DNA of 32,647 nucleotides, from positions 1 to 32,647 of the forward strand of contig NZ_WEZF01000036.1 in the NCBI RefSeq assembly GCF_009177065.1, given 5' to 3'. The notes beneath the pieces are model-generated. The model did not search any database. It worked only from the letters and a program-made list of their open reading frames with translations, and was not told the origin of the DNA. This DNA is from Tautonia marina. Lineage in GTDB: Bacteria; Planctomycetota; Planctomycetia; Isosphaerales; Isosphaeraceae. The position numbers and the translations under genes are program-made. Below, piece by piece: positions 24,284 to 32,647 of this stretch (position 1 is the first letter of the stretch; each line of letters opens with the position of its first letter).

Positions 24284-27200
24284 ATGATCGATCGCATCAT
24301 CGACGCATCGCTCAACAATCGGTTCGTTGTCCTCCTGCTGGTCCTGCTGCTCGTCGTCGCTGGCATCGCGGCCATGCGCCGCCTGCCGATCGACGCGGTC
24401 CCCGACGTGACCAACGTGCAGGTGCAGGTGCTGACCAACGCCCCCTCGCTGGGGCCGGTCGAGGTTGAGCAGTACATCACCTTCCCGGTTGAGGCGGCCA
24501 TGAGCGGCCTGCCCCGGGTCGAGGAGGTCCGCTCGGTGACCCGTTTCGGCCTTTCAGCCGTGACGATCGTCTTCGAGGAGGGGACCGATCTCTACTGGGC
24601 CCGCAACCTCGTCGATGCCCGGCTCGGCGAGGCGACCAAGAGCATTCCTGCCGGCTACGGCGAGCCGGAAATGGGCCCGCTTTCGAGCGGCCTGGGGGAG
24701 ATCTTCCAGTTCCAGGTCAAGGCCGCCCCGGGATACGACTACAGCCTCATGGAGCTGCGCTCGATCCTCGACTGGCAGGTCGCCTTCCAGCTCCGCAGCG
24801 TTTCGGGAGTTGTTGAAGTGAATTCCTTCGGCGGTGAGCTGAAAACCTACGAGGTCCAGCTCGACCCGTCGAAGCTGCTCAACTACAAGATCCCGCTCAA
24901 CACGGTCTTCGAGGCGCTCCAGCGGAACAACCGGAACCAGGGCGGCGGCTACATCATTCACGACCGCGAGCAACGTCTCGTCCGCGGCGAGGGCTTGATC
25001 ACGAGTCTTGCCGACGTGGAGAACATCGTCCTGGCCAGCCGGAAGGACGGAACGCCGATCCACGTTCGAGACATCGGCGAGGTCCGCTTCGCCCCTCTCT
25101 TGCGACAGGGGGCCGTCACCCGAGACGGCGAGGGGGAGGCGGTCATCGGCATCGTCATGATGCTCATCGGCGAGAACGGCCGAGTCGTCGTCGACCGCGT
25201 CAAGGACCGGATCGAGGCGATCGAAGCCTCACTGCCGCCGGGGGTCGTCATCGAACCGTTCTACGACCGCACCGACCTGATTCTGCGGACCATCAACACG
25301 GTGGTCGAGAACGTCAGCAGTGGCGCCTTGTTCGTGGTCGTGATGCTCTTGCTGCTGGTAGGCAACCTGCGGGCGGGGCTGATCGTGGCGGCGGCGATCC
25401 CGCTGTCGGCCTTGTGCATGATCATCACGATGGAGGCGCTCGGTGTCTCGGCCAACCTGATGAGCCTTGGCGCGATCGACTTCGGCATCATCGTTGATGG
25501 AGCCGTGGTGGTGGTCGAGAACTGCATTCGACGGGCCGGCGACTACGCGAAGGCCCACCCTGAGAAGAGGTCGGTTCCGCTTCGGGTCTTCCGAGAGGCC
25601 AGCAAGCAGGTCGGCCGGCCGGTGCTGTTCGCCGGCCTGGTGGTCATCGTTGTCTTCCTACCGGTCCTGAGCCTCCAGGGGATCGAGGGGAAGATGTTCC
25701 GGCCGATGGCGATCAGCTTCATGTCGGCGCTGGCCGGGGCGCTGGTCCTCTCGGTGACGGTGATGCCGGTGCTGGCGTCGCTGCTGCTCGCCCGCCGAAT
25801 GACGCAGAAGGATACGCTTCTGATCCGGGGTGCCCGGGCCTCCTACGCTCCGTTGCTGCGCCAGGCGTTGGATCGGCCCTGGGTGCCGGTGGCGATTGCC
25901 GCGCCGCTGCTCGTCGCCGGGGGCCTGATCGCCTCCGGCCTGGGCGCTGAGTTCATCCCCAGGCTCGACGAGGGGGCCGTCGCCCTGCAGGCATGGCGGC
26001 TGCCGAGCGTCGCGCTGGAGGAGTCGATCGAAGGGACGACGAACATCGAACGTGTGCTGATGCAGTTCCCCGAGGTCATCACCGTCGTCTCCAAGACCGG
26101 CCGACCGGAAATCGCCACCGACCCGATGGGCGTGGAGATCAGCGACATCTTCGTCATGCTCCACCCCCGGGCCGAGGTCTCGCCGCTGGAATGGCCGCTG
26201 GTCCTGCTGGGGCTCCGGAGCCGACCCGAGGATCGTTGGACGACGATCCGAAGTCCCGACGACCTTCTGGCCGTCATTCGAGCTGTCCATCGCGAGATGA
26301 CCGGACGGCAGGACATCCCCGAGGCGAAGGTCCGCCAGTTGCGGGAGCTGGCAGACGACATCTTCCGTGACTTCGACGAGCAGAATCTCCGGTTCGACAA
26401 GGAGCGGCTGGTCTTCGTCATGGACCAACTGCTGACACGCTACGTCCCGTCGAACACATTCAGTGATTCGCAACCGATCGAGCTGCGGGTGCAGGAGCTC
26501 ATCTCCGGCGTGCGCTCCGACGTGGGGATCAGCCTCTACGGGCCGGACCTCGACGTCCTCAAGCGAAAGGGAGACGAGATCGTTGCTGCCGTCTCTCGGA
26601 TCTCCGGCGGGGCCGACGTGCGGGCGCAGCAGATCGCCGGCTTGCCAAACATCCGCGTGGTCGTTGATCGCGACGCCCTGGCCCGCTACGACATCAACGC
26701 CGGAGACGTGATGGACGCCGTCGCGGCGATCGGTGGCAATGTCGTCGGCCAGGTACTCGAAGGCCAGCCGAGGTTCCCGCTCCAGGCCCGCTACGCCCCG
26801 CAGTACCGCACCGACCTGGAGACGCTCCGGCAGATCAAGATTGCCGACCCGCTCGGTCGGCAGATCCCGCTGGAGCAGTTGGCCGAGCTGTCGGTCGAGG
26901 AAGGCCCGGCTCTGGTGACCCGCGAGTCGATCCAGCGCCGCCTTCAGATCGAGGCCAACGTCCGAGGCCGCGACCTGGCCGGATTCGTCGCCGACGCGCA
27001 GCGGGCCGTCCGCGACGAGGTCGATCTGCCCCCCGGCTACGTCATCACCTGGGGCGGCCAGTTCGAGAACCTCCAGGAGGCAACGGCCCGGCTCTCGGTC
27101 GCCGTGCCGGTCGCGCTCCTGCTGATCTTCGCGCTGCTCTACGCGACCTTCGGATCGCTGCGGCTGACGCTCTTGATCTCCCTCAACGTGCCGATCGCCG

Positions 27201-27634
27201 CCACGGGGGGCATCATCGCGCTCTGGGCTCGCGGAATGCCCTTCTCGATCTCCGCGGGCGTCGGCTTCATCGCCCTGTTTGGCATTGCGGTCATGAACGG
27301 CGTGGTGCTGGTCGAGTCCATCCGAGACCTGCGGCACAACGGCACTGGCCTGCGGGAGGCAGTCTTCTACGGAGCGATGGACCGGCTGCGGCCGGTGCTG
27401 ATGACCGCGACGACCGACGCGCTCGGGTTCCTCCCCATGGCCCTCTCCACCAGTGCGGGTGCCGAGGTGCAGCGGCCGCTGGCCACGGTGGTCATCGGCG
27501 GGGTGGTCACCTCCAGTCTGCTGACCCTGCTCGTCATCCCGGCCATCTACGGCTGGTTCGAGCCGCCCCCGAGCGCGATCGAGGAAGATCCGGGGGACGC
27601 CCCGACCGCTTCAGGAGAAGATGACGGTCCATGA
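24284..27634 (+). CDS. czcA: CzcA/CusA-type heavy-metal RND efflux pump
   Basis: A 1116-residue inner-membrane proton antiporter, with the usual 12 transmembrane helices in two halves and two large periplasmic loops. TM4 carries the heavy-metal class signature SLGAIDFGIIVDGAVVVVEN (about 393-412) with two aspartates and a glutamate in the proton path. The loop segment KTGRPEIATDPMGVEISDIF resembles the Co/Zn/Cd/Ni (CzcA) type more than the Cu/Ag (CusA) type. The protein is about 50-70 residues longer than CzcA: an extra segment at about 640-720, predicted helical and charged, lies just before SQPIELRVQELISGVRSDV. No outer-membrane CzcC gene is next to it. The operon ends at the 27666 hairpin. 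Confidence 0.93.
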   Translation: MIDRIIDASLNNRFVVLLLVLLLVVAGIAAMRRLPIDAVPDVTNVQVQVLTNAPSLGPVEVEQYITFPVEAAMSGLPRVEEVRSVTRFGLSAVTIVFEEGTDLYWARNLVDARLGEATKSIPAGYGEPEMGPLSSGLGEIFQFQVKAAPGYDYSLMELRSILDWQVAFQLRSVSGVVEVNSFGGELKTYEVQLDPSKLLNYKIPLNTVFEALQRNNRNQGGGYIIHDREQRLVRGEGLITSLADVENIVLASRKDGTPIHVRDIGEVRFAPLLRQGAVTRDGEGEAVIGIVMMLIGENGRVVVDRVKDRIEAIEASLPPGVVIEPFYDRTDLILRTINTVVENVSSGALFVVVMLLLLVGNLRAGLIVAAAIPLSALCMIITMEALGVSANLMSLGAIDFGIIVDGAVVVVENCIRRAGDYAKAHPEKRSVPLRVFREASKQVGRPVLFAGLVVIVVFLPVLSLQGIEGKMFRPMAISFMSALAGALVLSVTVMPVLASLLLARRMTQKDTLLIRGARASYAPLLRQALDRPWVPVAIAAPLLVAGGLIASGLGAEFIPRLDEGAVALQAWRLPSVALEESIEGTTNIERVLMQFPEVITVVSKTGRPEIATDPMGVEISDIFVMLHPRAEVSPLEWPLVLLGLRSRPEDRWTTIRSPDDLLAVIRAVHREMTGRQDIPEAKVRQLRELADDIFRDFDEQNLRFDKERLVFVMDQLLTRYVPSNTFSDSQPIELRVQELISGVRSDVGISLYGPDLDVLKRKGDEIVAAVSRISGGADVRAQQIAGLPNIRVVVDRDALARYDINAGDVMDAVAAIGGNVVGQVLEGQPRFPLQARYAPQYRTDLETLRQIKIADPLGRQIPLEQLAELSVEEGPALVTRESIQRRLQIEANVRGRDLAGFVADAQRAVRDEVDLPPGYVITWGGQFENLQEATARLSVAVPVALLLIFALLYATFGSLRLTLLISLNVPIAATGGIIALWARGMPFSISAGVGFIALFGIAVMNGVVLVESIRDLRHNGTGLREAVFYGAMDRLRPVLMTATTDALGFLPMALSTSAGAEVQRPLATVVIGGVVTSSLLTLLVIPAIYGWFEPPPSAIEEDPGDAPTASGEDDGP

Positions 27635-27665
27635 CCCACTCGCCATCCCTCCCAAATCGCAACAC

Positions 27666-27696
27666 GGCCCGGCTCCCTCACTGAGGAAGCCGGGCC
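27666..27696. terminator. Strong hairpin terminating the efflux operon
   Basis: GGCCCGGCT (27666-27674) pairs with AGCCGGGCC (27688-27696); inside, CCTC and GAGG add four more pairs around an ACT loop with one mismatch. It sits 31 bases after the pump stop codon. There is no T-run, as is usual for GC-rich planctomycete terminators, so Rho-independent action is inferred from the stem. Confidence 0.7.
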
Positions 27697-28553
27697 TGAT
27701 GTGTCGTAACGCGTTTCCGGGTAACGCTTAGCGCTTGCTGATCTCCCGCGTGTTCAAAGTGCCTCCCGAAGGACTCCCGGCCCGGTCAAATTACCCAACT
27801 CACCTCGGCTGCTCGTTCCGACCGGTTCAACGGGAGATTCCGATCACGCCCCGCGCGGACGAATGTCTCATATCAATTCTGAGGCCTCGCAATTCCCTCT
27901 AGTTCCCATAATCTGCAAAAGCAGAAGTGCAATTTTGCCAGCGTTGATACCCTGCATCCCCAAATCTGAAGTGTTCTGAATGCTCCTGACGCGGAGAATC
28001 AGTTTGAGATTCCACGCGACAAATATGTGCAGGTAGTTCTCACGAACCACGAAGGCGGAGGCTGGCAAGCTGGGCAGTTTTTCTTGACTTTGCCAGTGTG
28101 AGGGGGGAATTTTGGATTGGAGTTCAGGACTGATTATACATTTTACCAAGCCGATCAATCCTCCGCTTTCTGCCCTTCATTCGCAGGCCTCTTATTGTCA
28201 AATAAAGCATGCGGCCCCACTTTTTGGGTCAGTGCAACTGACAGAATCCGGGCATGAGTGCTTACCCAGATCTCCGGAAGCTCGAGGCGGATCTTTCGAA
28301 CTCTTGTCAGGATCGACGTTTAAGTCGTTTGGAATCAGCCTTCAATGAGAAGACTGGTATTTGATGCGTCAGAGAGACCATTAGCTCTTTAACTCTCTCC
28401 AATATCCGAGGTCAAAGGCATCCCATCAGGGTCAGACACCCTCATGCAAGTACACGGGACGCCTGGCTGCGACTCGCGAACTTCAGGGGCCGATTTGGAT
28501 GCCAAGGGCCTCACACCCGCTCCATAGTGTTTTCATTTAAGGAGCCCATCAAG
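27697..28553. other. Gene-poor, lower-GC stretch
   Basis: About 850 bases without a recognisable gene and visibly richer in A/T than the flanks, especially 27860-28400. Small open frames exist: minus 27868-28158 (96 residues) and a tiny plus-strand one at 28254-28364 (36 residues, MSAYPDLRKLEADLSNSC, then a charged tail) whose codon use looks coding-like. Neither matches a family I know. The phrases GGGTCAGTGCAACTGACAG (28227-28245) and AGGGTCAGACACCCTC (28428-28443) look like mobile-element edge sequence, but no transposase is present. The promoter of the ASST gene must lie at the 3' end of this stretch. Confidence 0.4.
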
Positions 28554-31500
28554 ATGCGACAGCAACCTACGCGTTCTCCCGGGCGGAACGTATCCAGATC
28601 GAGCACGGCCCGGAGCTCGAGGGTGCATCGCCCCGAATGGATGCCGCTTGAAGTTCGTAATCTATTAGCGGTCTCTCTCATGGGAGATGGCCCCTTCTCA
28701 CTGGTTGGATCGCCAGTCGCCTGGACGGCAACCACTAGCGATCATGGCGAGTCTCCTGTCTATCAGTTCAGCGTAGGCCAGCTTGGAGAGGCCTTGACAG
28801 TGGTCCGCGACTTTAGTCCGGATAATAGCTTCCGTTGGAGCCCGATGGATGAAGGGGATCATGAGGTTCGCGTGACGGTCAAGGAGAGCTTTAGCGCTGA
28901 GGTGAGCGAGTCGGAAAGCGAAATCTACACAGCGGAATCTCGAGTGGTCGGAGACGAAGCGGTCATTAGACCGAGGGAGAATCCGCGACCAGTCGGCTCG
29001 GCCTCTCGGTTCTTCGATGTTGATGGGGATCTGGGTGCCGATCTTTTGGTCTACGACACGGACACGGCCACTTGGGTCATCACCTACGCGGATGGCCGGC
29101 AGGAAACCAAGCTGTTTGGTGCGCCTCGAGACGTGGGGATACCGGGGGATTATGACGGAGATGGCGTAACCGATCTGGCTGTGTTCCGTCCAGTTAGCGA
29201 CATTCTGCCCGGGACTTCGCACTGGTTCGCGGTTCTCTCGGGGGGTGGAGTGATCAACCAGGCCTTTGGCGCCGCGGGCGATGAAGCCGTTCCGGCCGAT
29301 TACGACGGCGACGGTGTAACCGACATGGCGGTTTACCGAAGGGAAAGCGACTTGCTCCCTGGAGCTGCGCACTGGTTCGCGGTTCTCTCGGGGGGTGGAG
29401 TGATCAACCAGGCCTTTGGCGCCCCCGGAGACGACGCCATTCCGGCCGACTATGACGGCGATGGAATTACGGATCTGGCGGTATATCGGCAAGAGAGTGA
29501 CATCCTGCCAGGGGCGGCACACTGGTTCGCGACGTTGTCTTTGGGAGGAGTAATCAACCAGCCATTCGGCGGCACGGAGGATATGGCAATTCCAGGCGAT
29601 TACGACGGTGACGGGAAGTCTGATCTCGTGGTCTTTCGAAACGATAGCGACCTCGTGCCGGGGGCTTCGCATTGGCTCGGAACACTGTCGGGCGGGGGCA
29701 TCCTCAACCAAGCCTTCGGCGGACCCTGGGACGACCCAGCTCCAGCCGATCACGACGGTGACGGGATCACCGACCCCGCCGTCTACCGTCCGCAAAGTTC
29801 CGAGGCCTTCTTGCTCCAATCACACGACCAAGCACTCGCACTCGCATTTGACAACATGGGGCTCGGTCTGCGTACCCGCCTTCTCGGGCCGCTCTGGCTG
29901 CCGATTGAAGCAGAGGGTCGAAGATCGATCTCGCTCACTAACAGCGGCCCTGCCGATTCCCTGGTCGGTTCACCCGTTACCTGGACGGCAGGGTCTAGTG
30001 GTTTTGGCGACTCAGCGGTCTACCAATTTCGAGTTGGGCAGGTCGGCGGCCCCTCATCAGTCGTCCGTGACTTCAGCGTGAGCAACAGCTTTACCTGGAC
30101 CCCGATGCAGGAAGGGGACTTTTGGGTCCAGGTTGTGGTAAAGGCGGGCTTCAACTCCGAGACGAGCGATTCGACAAGTGCGAATTACAACGCAATCTCT
30201 CGGGTCGTGGGATCTGAAGCGACGGTTAGCCCAACCTCCAATCCGCTGGTGGCGCTCTACAGTGCGCCTTCCTCGGAGGGTGGGACGATGTTTGTCGAGT
30301 TCAGGCCCCTGGGCTCGGATGGGCCGTGGTCCAAGACCGACGCACTGCCGATCGAGTCGGGCCTGAGCACCAATTTCCTGGTCGCCGGCATGCTTGCCGA
30401 TGCGACGTACGAAATGCGCCACGTTATCGATGACGGATCTGCGTCGGCCGCAATCGCATTTACGACTGGGGCATTGCCGACGAACCTGAATTTCCCGAGC
30501 TTCTCGATCGACCAGGCTCCGACTGATGAGGCCGATCTCACGCAAAACCTCGTGGTCCATTTCGGTCTGTTGCAACCACCGGGTACGATCAATACCTTGG
30601 CGACAGATCGTGATGGGAATATTGCTTGGTACTTTGATTCCGTGGCCCAGGCATTCCCCAACATCGGATTGAGCATTGCCCCTGGTGGATCGGTGTTGTT
30701 GGCAAGTTATCAAGATGGTCATCGGCTACGCGAGGTCGACTTGGCGGGTAATACGATTTGGGAGACAAACATAGGCGCGGTCAATGCTCAGTTGGCCAAG
30801 TTGGGCCAAGACTCGATCGTTAGTTTTCACCACGACGCCGAGCGTTTACCGAACGGCAAGACGGCTGTCCTTGCGAATGGACTTAGGACGATCGATGTCG
30901 ATGGCACACCAACCGAGTACCTCGGCGATATGGTCCTCGTCTTCAACGAGAACCTTGAGGTGGAGTGGGTCTGGGATGCCTTTGATTGGCTTGACACCAA
31001 CCGCCTCCCGATCAACGGCGACTTCGGCCCGGAAGACTGGATGCACTCGAACGCGGTCTCCTGGTCTCCTGCCGACGGCAATCTGGTGATCTCCGTGCGC
31101 CACCAGAACTGGGTGATCAAGATCGATTACGCCAACGGGACCGGCGACGGCCACGTCGTCTGGCGTCTGGGTGAGGACGGGGACTTCACTCTCAATTCCT
31201 CGGACCCATCCCCTTGGTTCTCGTACCAGCACGATGCCAACTATGTGGATAACACAACCCTGATAATCTTTGATAATGGGAACACGCGTCGTTTGTTGGA
31301 TGACGAGGCGCACAGTCGCGGCCAAGCCTTTGTCTTGGATGAAGCGATGATGCAGGCGAGCCTGGTCTTGAACGCCGACCTCGGAGGCTTTGCAGTGGCC
31401 CTGGGAAGCGCTCAGCGGCTGCCCAACGGTAATTTCGTGTTCAACTCGGGAATAGAAGCGCATACCATCGAGGTTCTCCCCGATGAGTCAACGGCTTTTC

Positions 31501-31592
31501 AGCAAACCATGGCCATACAAGGGCGAGGGCTCCAATATCGTTCGTACATTTACGACACGCTCTATGGAAGGCCCACGTGGTCTGAAGGCTAG
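28554..31592 (+). CDS. Secreted arylsulfotransferase-like (ASST) protein with FG-GAP repeats
   Basis: A 1012-residue exported protein. It lacks a classic signal but has the planctomycete leader: a basic, Ser/Arg-rich start and PEWMPLEVRNLLA (about 28-40). Then come an Ig-like module (about 43-136), five FG-GAP/VCBS-type units of about 50 residues with calcium-binding DYDGDGVTD loops (about 196-412), a second copy of the same Ig-like module (about 460-558), a fibronectin-like stretch, and an ASST propeller (about 648-1003) with NTLATDRDGNIAWYF, HHDAERLPNGKTAVLAN, DWMHSNAVSW and YQHDANYVDNTTLIIFDNG. ASST enzymes move sulfate between phenolic compounds; that activity is inferred. AAGGAG nine bases upstream decides ATG 28554. 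Codon use is less GC-rich than neighbours. Confidence 0.9.
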   Translation: MRQQPTRSPGRNVSRSSTARSSRVHRPEWMPLEVRNLLAVSLMGDGPFSLVGSPVAWTATTSDHGESPVYQFSVGQLGEALTVVRDFSPDNSFRWSPMDEGDHEVRVTVKESFSAEVSESESEIYTAESRVVGDEAVIRPRENPRPVGSASRFFDVDGDLGADLLVYDTDTATWVITYADGRQETKLFGAPRDVGIPGDYDGDGVTDLAVFRPVSDILPGTSHWFAVLSGGGVINQAFGAAGDEAVPADYDGDGVTDMAVYRRESDLLPGAAHWFAVLSGGGVINQAFGAPGDDAIPADYDGDGITDLAVYRQESDILPGAAHWFATLSLGGVINQPFGGTEDMAIPGDYDGDGKSDLVVFRNDSDLVPGASHWLGTLSGGGILNQAFGGPWDDPAPADHDGDGITDPAVYRPQSSEAFLLQSHDQALALAFDNMGLGLRTRLLGPLWLPIEAEGRRSISLTNSGPADSLVGSPVTWTAGSSGFGDSAVYQFRVGQVGGPSSVVRDFSVSNSFTWTPMQEGDFWVQVVVKAGFNSETSDSTSANYNAISRVVGSEATVSPTSNPLVALYSAPSSEGGTMFVEFRPLGSDGPWSKTDALPIESGLSTNFLVAGMLADATYEMRHVIDDGSASAAIAFTTGALPTNLNFPSFSIDQAPTDEADLTQNLVVHFGLLQPPGTINTLATDRDGNIAWYFDSVAQAFPNIGLSIAPGGSVLLASYQDGHRLREVDLAGNTIWETNIGAVNAQLAKLGQDSIVSFHHDAERLPNGKTAVLANGLRTIDVDGTPTEYLGDMVLVFNENLEVEWVWDAFDWLDTNRLPINGDFGPEDWMHSNAVSWSPADGNLVISVRHQNWVIKIDYANGTGDGHVVWRLGEDGDFTLNSSDPSPWFSYQHDANYVDNTTLIIFDNGNTRRLLDDEAHSRGQAFVLDEAMMQASLVLNADLGGFAVALGSAQRLPNGNFVFNSGIEAHTIEVLPDESTAFQQTMAIQGRGLQYRSYIYDTLYGRPTWSEG
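29218..29273 (+). repeat. 56-bp direct repeat, copy 1 (inside FG-GAP units)
   Basis: This stretch is identical to 29368-29423, exactly 150 bases downstream, which is one 50-residue FG-GAP unit. It encodes HWFAVLSGGGVINQAFGA. Neighbouring units encode similar protein with diverged DNA, so these two look like a recent duplication or gene conversion. Confidence 0.9.
29368..29423 (+). repeat. 56-bp direct repeat, copy 2
   Basis: Second identical copy, offset 150 bases from 29218-29273, in frame, so the repeat number could change without breaking the reading frame. Confidence 0.9.
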
Positions 31593-31612
31593 GAGCGTTC
31601 GAGCCTGAAAGA

Positions 31613-31658
31613 GTCGGCACCGAGAGGGATAGAAATCCCTATTCCTCTCGGCTCCGAC
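31613..31658. terminator. Long hairpin after the ASST gene
   Basis: GTCGG (31613-31617) and CCGAGAGG (31620-31627) pair with CCTCTCGG (31644-31651) and CCGAC (31654-31658) across a two-base internal loop, with more pairing possible in the loop (AGGGA/TCCCT). It begins 20 bases after the ASST stop and is a probable terminator. Confidence 0.75.
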
Positions 31659-31759
31659 GAACCAGGCCCGCTCATGACTCGCACTTCCGTTCGTGGAGTG
31701 GGGTTCCCTATCGGGTGGCTTGATCAAACGCCTACGTCATCGGCGGGCCTCGGTCGCGA

Positions 31760-32037
31760 TCAGAGGTAGCTGGGCGATTCGACACGCCGCTCGGCTTCCG
31801 CCTCCGCCGCCAGTCGATCAGCCTCGGCATCGGAGAGCGTCCAACGCTCGTCTGTCCAGTCCGGCCACGGAGCCCAAGGCTCGGCGTGTTCGGCCAGTTG
31901 GGAGGCATACCATTCGGCGTCGGCGGTCGAGTAGCCGACCCGAGGGAGGGGGTTGCCGTAGGCGTCGGTCGGGCGATCGAGCCGAGGCCGAAGCGGGTGG
32001 TCTTGACGCGGCGGGTGCTGTCGAAAAGGATCGTCAT
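31760..32037 (-). pseudogene. Small planctomycete hypothetical gene with one-base frameshift
   Basis: The ATG at 32037 has AAGGAG eight bases upstream. It reads MTILFDSTRRVKTTRFGLG and then leaves its frame near 31981. If one C is added at that point (GGCC read as GGC) the frame continues LDRPTDAYGNPLPRVGYSTA and runs to a TGA at 31760 with DAEWYASQLAEHAEPWAPWP and an acidic, alanine-rich tail. The restored product would be about 92 residues, a short soluble protein of no known function; proteins starting ILFDxTRRVK are familiar from planctomycetes as small hypotheticals. Real decay and sequencing error are both possible. It is divergent from the gene at 32213. Confidence 0.7.
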
Positions 32038-32212
32038 GGGTGGGGCTCCTTGCTAGCCTTGCCCTCGGGGGGTCGGGTGAGTACCAGTCACTCGGCCCCC
32101 TCTCGTTTTCTGGCTTGCCCTTTGCTCGTCCGACATAAAACTGTATATTAATATGTAGCATAAAATCCAACATCGGTGTGCCCATAAAATCAGCAAAACA
32201 GGGGAGCGATCC

Positions 32213-32416
32213 ATGGCGGACGCCACGCGCACCCGAGGCCGACCGCCGTCTGAGCGGAAGCGGACGGGCCAGGTCAAGTTTCGGTGTTTCGAGGAATGGG
32301 CCGATTGGCTCCGATCGGCCTCCGACCACACCGGCCAGGATGCGGCGGAGATCATCGCGGAAGCTGTCGCCGCTTGGGCGAAGCGAAAGAAGCTGCCCGC
32401 GCCGCCGGAGCGGTGA
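32213..32416 (+). CDS. Small basic protein, ribbon-helix-helix-like
   Basis: A 67-residue protein: a basic, flexible start containing TRGRPPSERKR (AT-hook-like GRPP), a strand-like VKFRCF, then two helices EEWADWLRSASDHTG and DAAEIIAEAVAAWAKRKK. Strand-helix-helix is the RHH layout, so DNA binding as a small regulator or antitoxin is a reasonable guess. GGGGAG lies six bases before the ATG, so translation is likely. No toxin-like partner follows; what follows is a coding-like fragment in the same frame (32417-32533). A lower-GC patch at 32130-32200 upstream may hold its promoter. Confidence 0.7.
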   Translation: MADATRTRGRPPSERKRTGQVKFRCFEEWADWLRSASDHTGQDAAEIIAEAVAAWAKRKKLPAPPER

Positions 32417-32533
32417 ACCGGCGCCCGCACCTTCCTCCGCGCCCGCGCCGACCGCGTCCAGGAACTCCTCGACGCCCTCGTCTCCCTCGGCCAGGCCCGC
32501 GAACTGGACGGGGGCCGCTACGTCGCCTCGTGA
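32417..32533 (+). pseudogene. Coding-like remnant in frame after the RHH-like gene
   Basis: Directly after the TGA at 32414-32416 the same frame stays open for 38 codons: TGARTFLRARADRVQELLDA, then LVSLGQARELDGGRYVAS and a TGA. It has strong coding character and reads like the last helix-turn-strand of a longer protein (possibly a winged-helix type end), but no start codon. I take it as a fragment of another gene joined here, less likely the lost end of the RHH-like gene. Confidence 0.35.
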
Positions 32534-32647
32534 TTCCCGCCTCGTCCTGGCCCGACCGAGTGGGAGGGAATTACGGTGAAACGGTTTCAAAAATCATAGT
32601 CATAGGGGACGGTGTTCGGCTGGCCAAGGGTTTCGGTCCATCCTTCG

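Noticed and set aside
32414-32416. TGA here as a second selenocysteine codon
   Set aside because: The tail does not continue any family seen in the first part, no cysteine-equivalent position is known, and I see no compact hairpin with a G-rich loop at the right distance.
1-32647. tRNA, rRNA, CRISPR array or complete insertion sequence
   Set aside because: I looked for these by eye and found no candidate; a covariance-model scan would be needed to exclude small RNAs.

Overview
The window looks like chromosomal DNA of a planctomycete, most likely from the Isosphaeraceae/Gemmataceae side of the phylum. That is inference from content: high GC throughout, a Tat-exported DUF1501 protein, a tandem DUF1080 protein, a DUF6807 (PmoA-type) protein, a BNR sialidase-like protein, a large secreted protein with the planctomycete-style LEVRNLLA leader, and many single-gene transcription units of conserved planctomycete hypotheticals. 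No rRNA, tRNA, CRISPR array or complete insertion sequence was seen.

Region by region: 0.3-7.9 kb holds short, mostly independent housekeeping or repair-type genes (two SAM methyltransferases, YbaK deacylase, a zinc-ribbon MBL-fold protein with DUF2809, a lipoprotein-like nitrilase, MsrA, a frameshifted glyoxalase, DUF1499). 8.2-13.0 kb is a carbohydrate-flavoured block (DUF1080 x2, DUF6807, BNR/sialidase-like), and inside it lies the most interesting gene of the window: an ArsM-like methyltransferase at 9905-10648 whose reading frame is interrupted by one TGA exactly where the family carries a catalytic cysteine. A GGUC-loop hairpin stands at bacterial SECIS distance behind that codon, so I read this as a selenocysteine protein that a standard gene caller would truncate at 10507.

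13.1-14.6 kb is a graveyard of minus-strand fragments: a 5'-truncated DUF2293 gene, a MerR-like HTH plus HEPN-like gene killed by an amber codon and cut at its 3' end, and the nuclease-like C-terminal tail of a large DEAD/DEAH helicase. 14.6-20.4 kb holds a sigma-54 activator divergent from a tightly coupled M28-M20-M24 peptidase operon with ATGA overlaps; the M24 member has lost most metal ligands and looks creatinase-like. A DUF1501 gene follows. 22.3-27.6 kb is a heavy-metal RND efflux operon (small Cys/His-rich exported protein, CzcB-like adaptor, CzcA-like pump with an unusual insertion) ending in a strong hairpin.

After a roughly 0.85 kb gene-poor, lower-GC stretch, 28.5-31.6 kb encodes a 1012-residue secreted arylsulfotransferase-like protein with FG-GAP repeats framed by two copies of the same Ig-like module. 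The last kilobase has small genes: one frameshifted (31760-32037), one intact ribbon-helix-helix-like (32213-32416) and a coding-like remnant after it. Two independent one-base deletions (glyoxalase, 31.98 kb) could be real decay or assembly errors.
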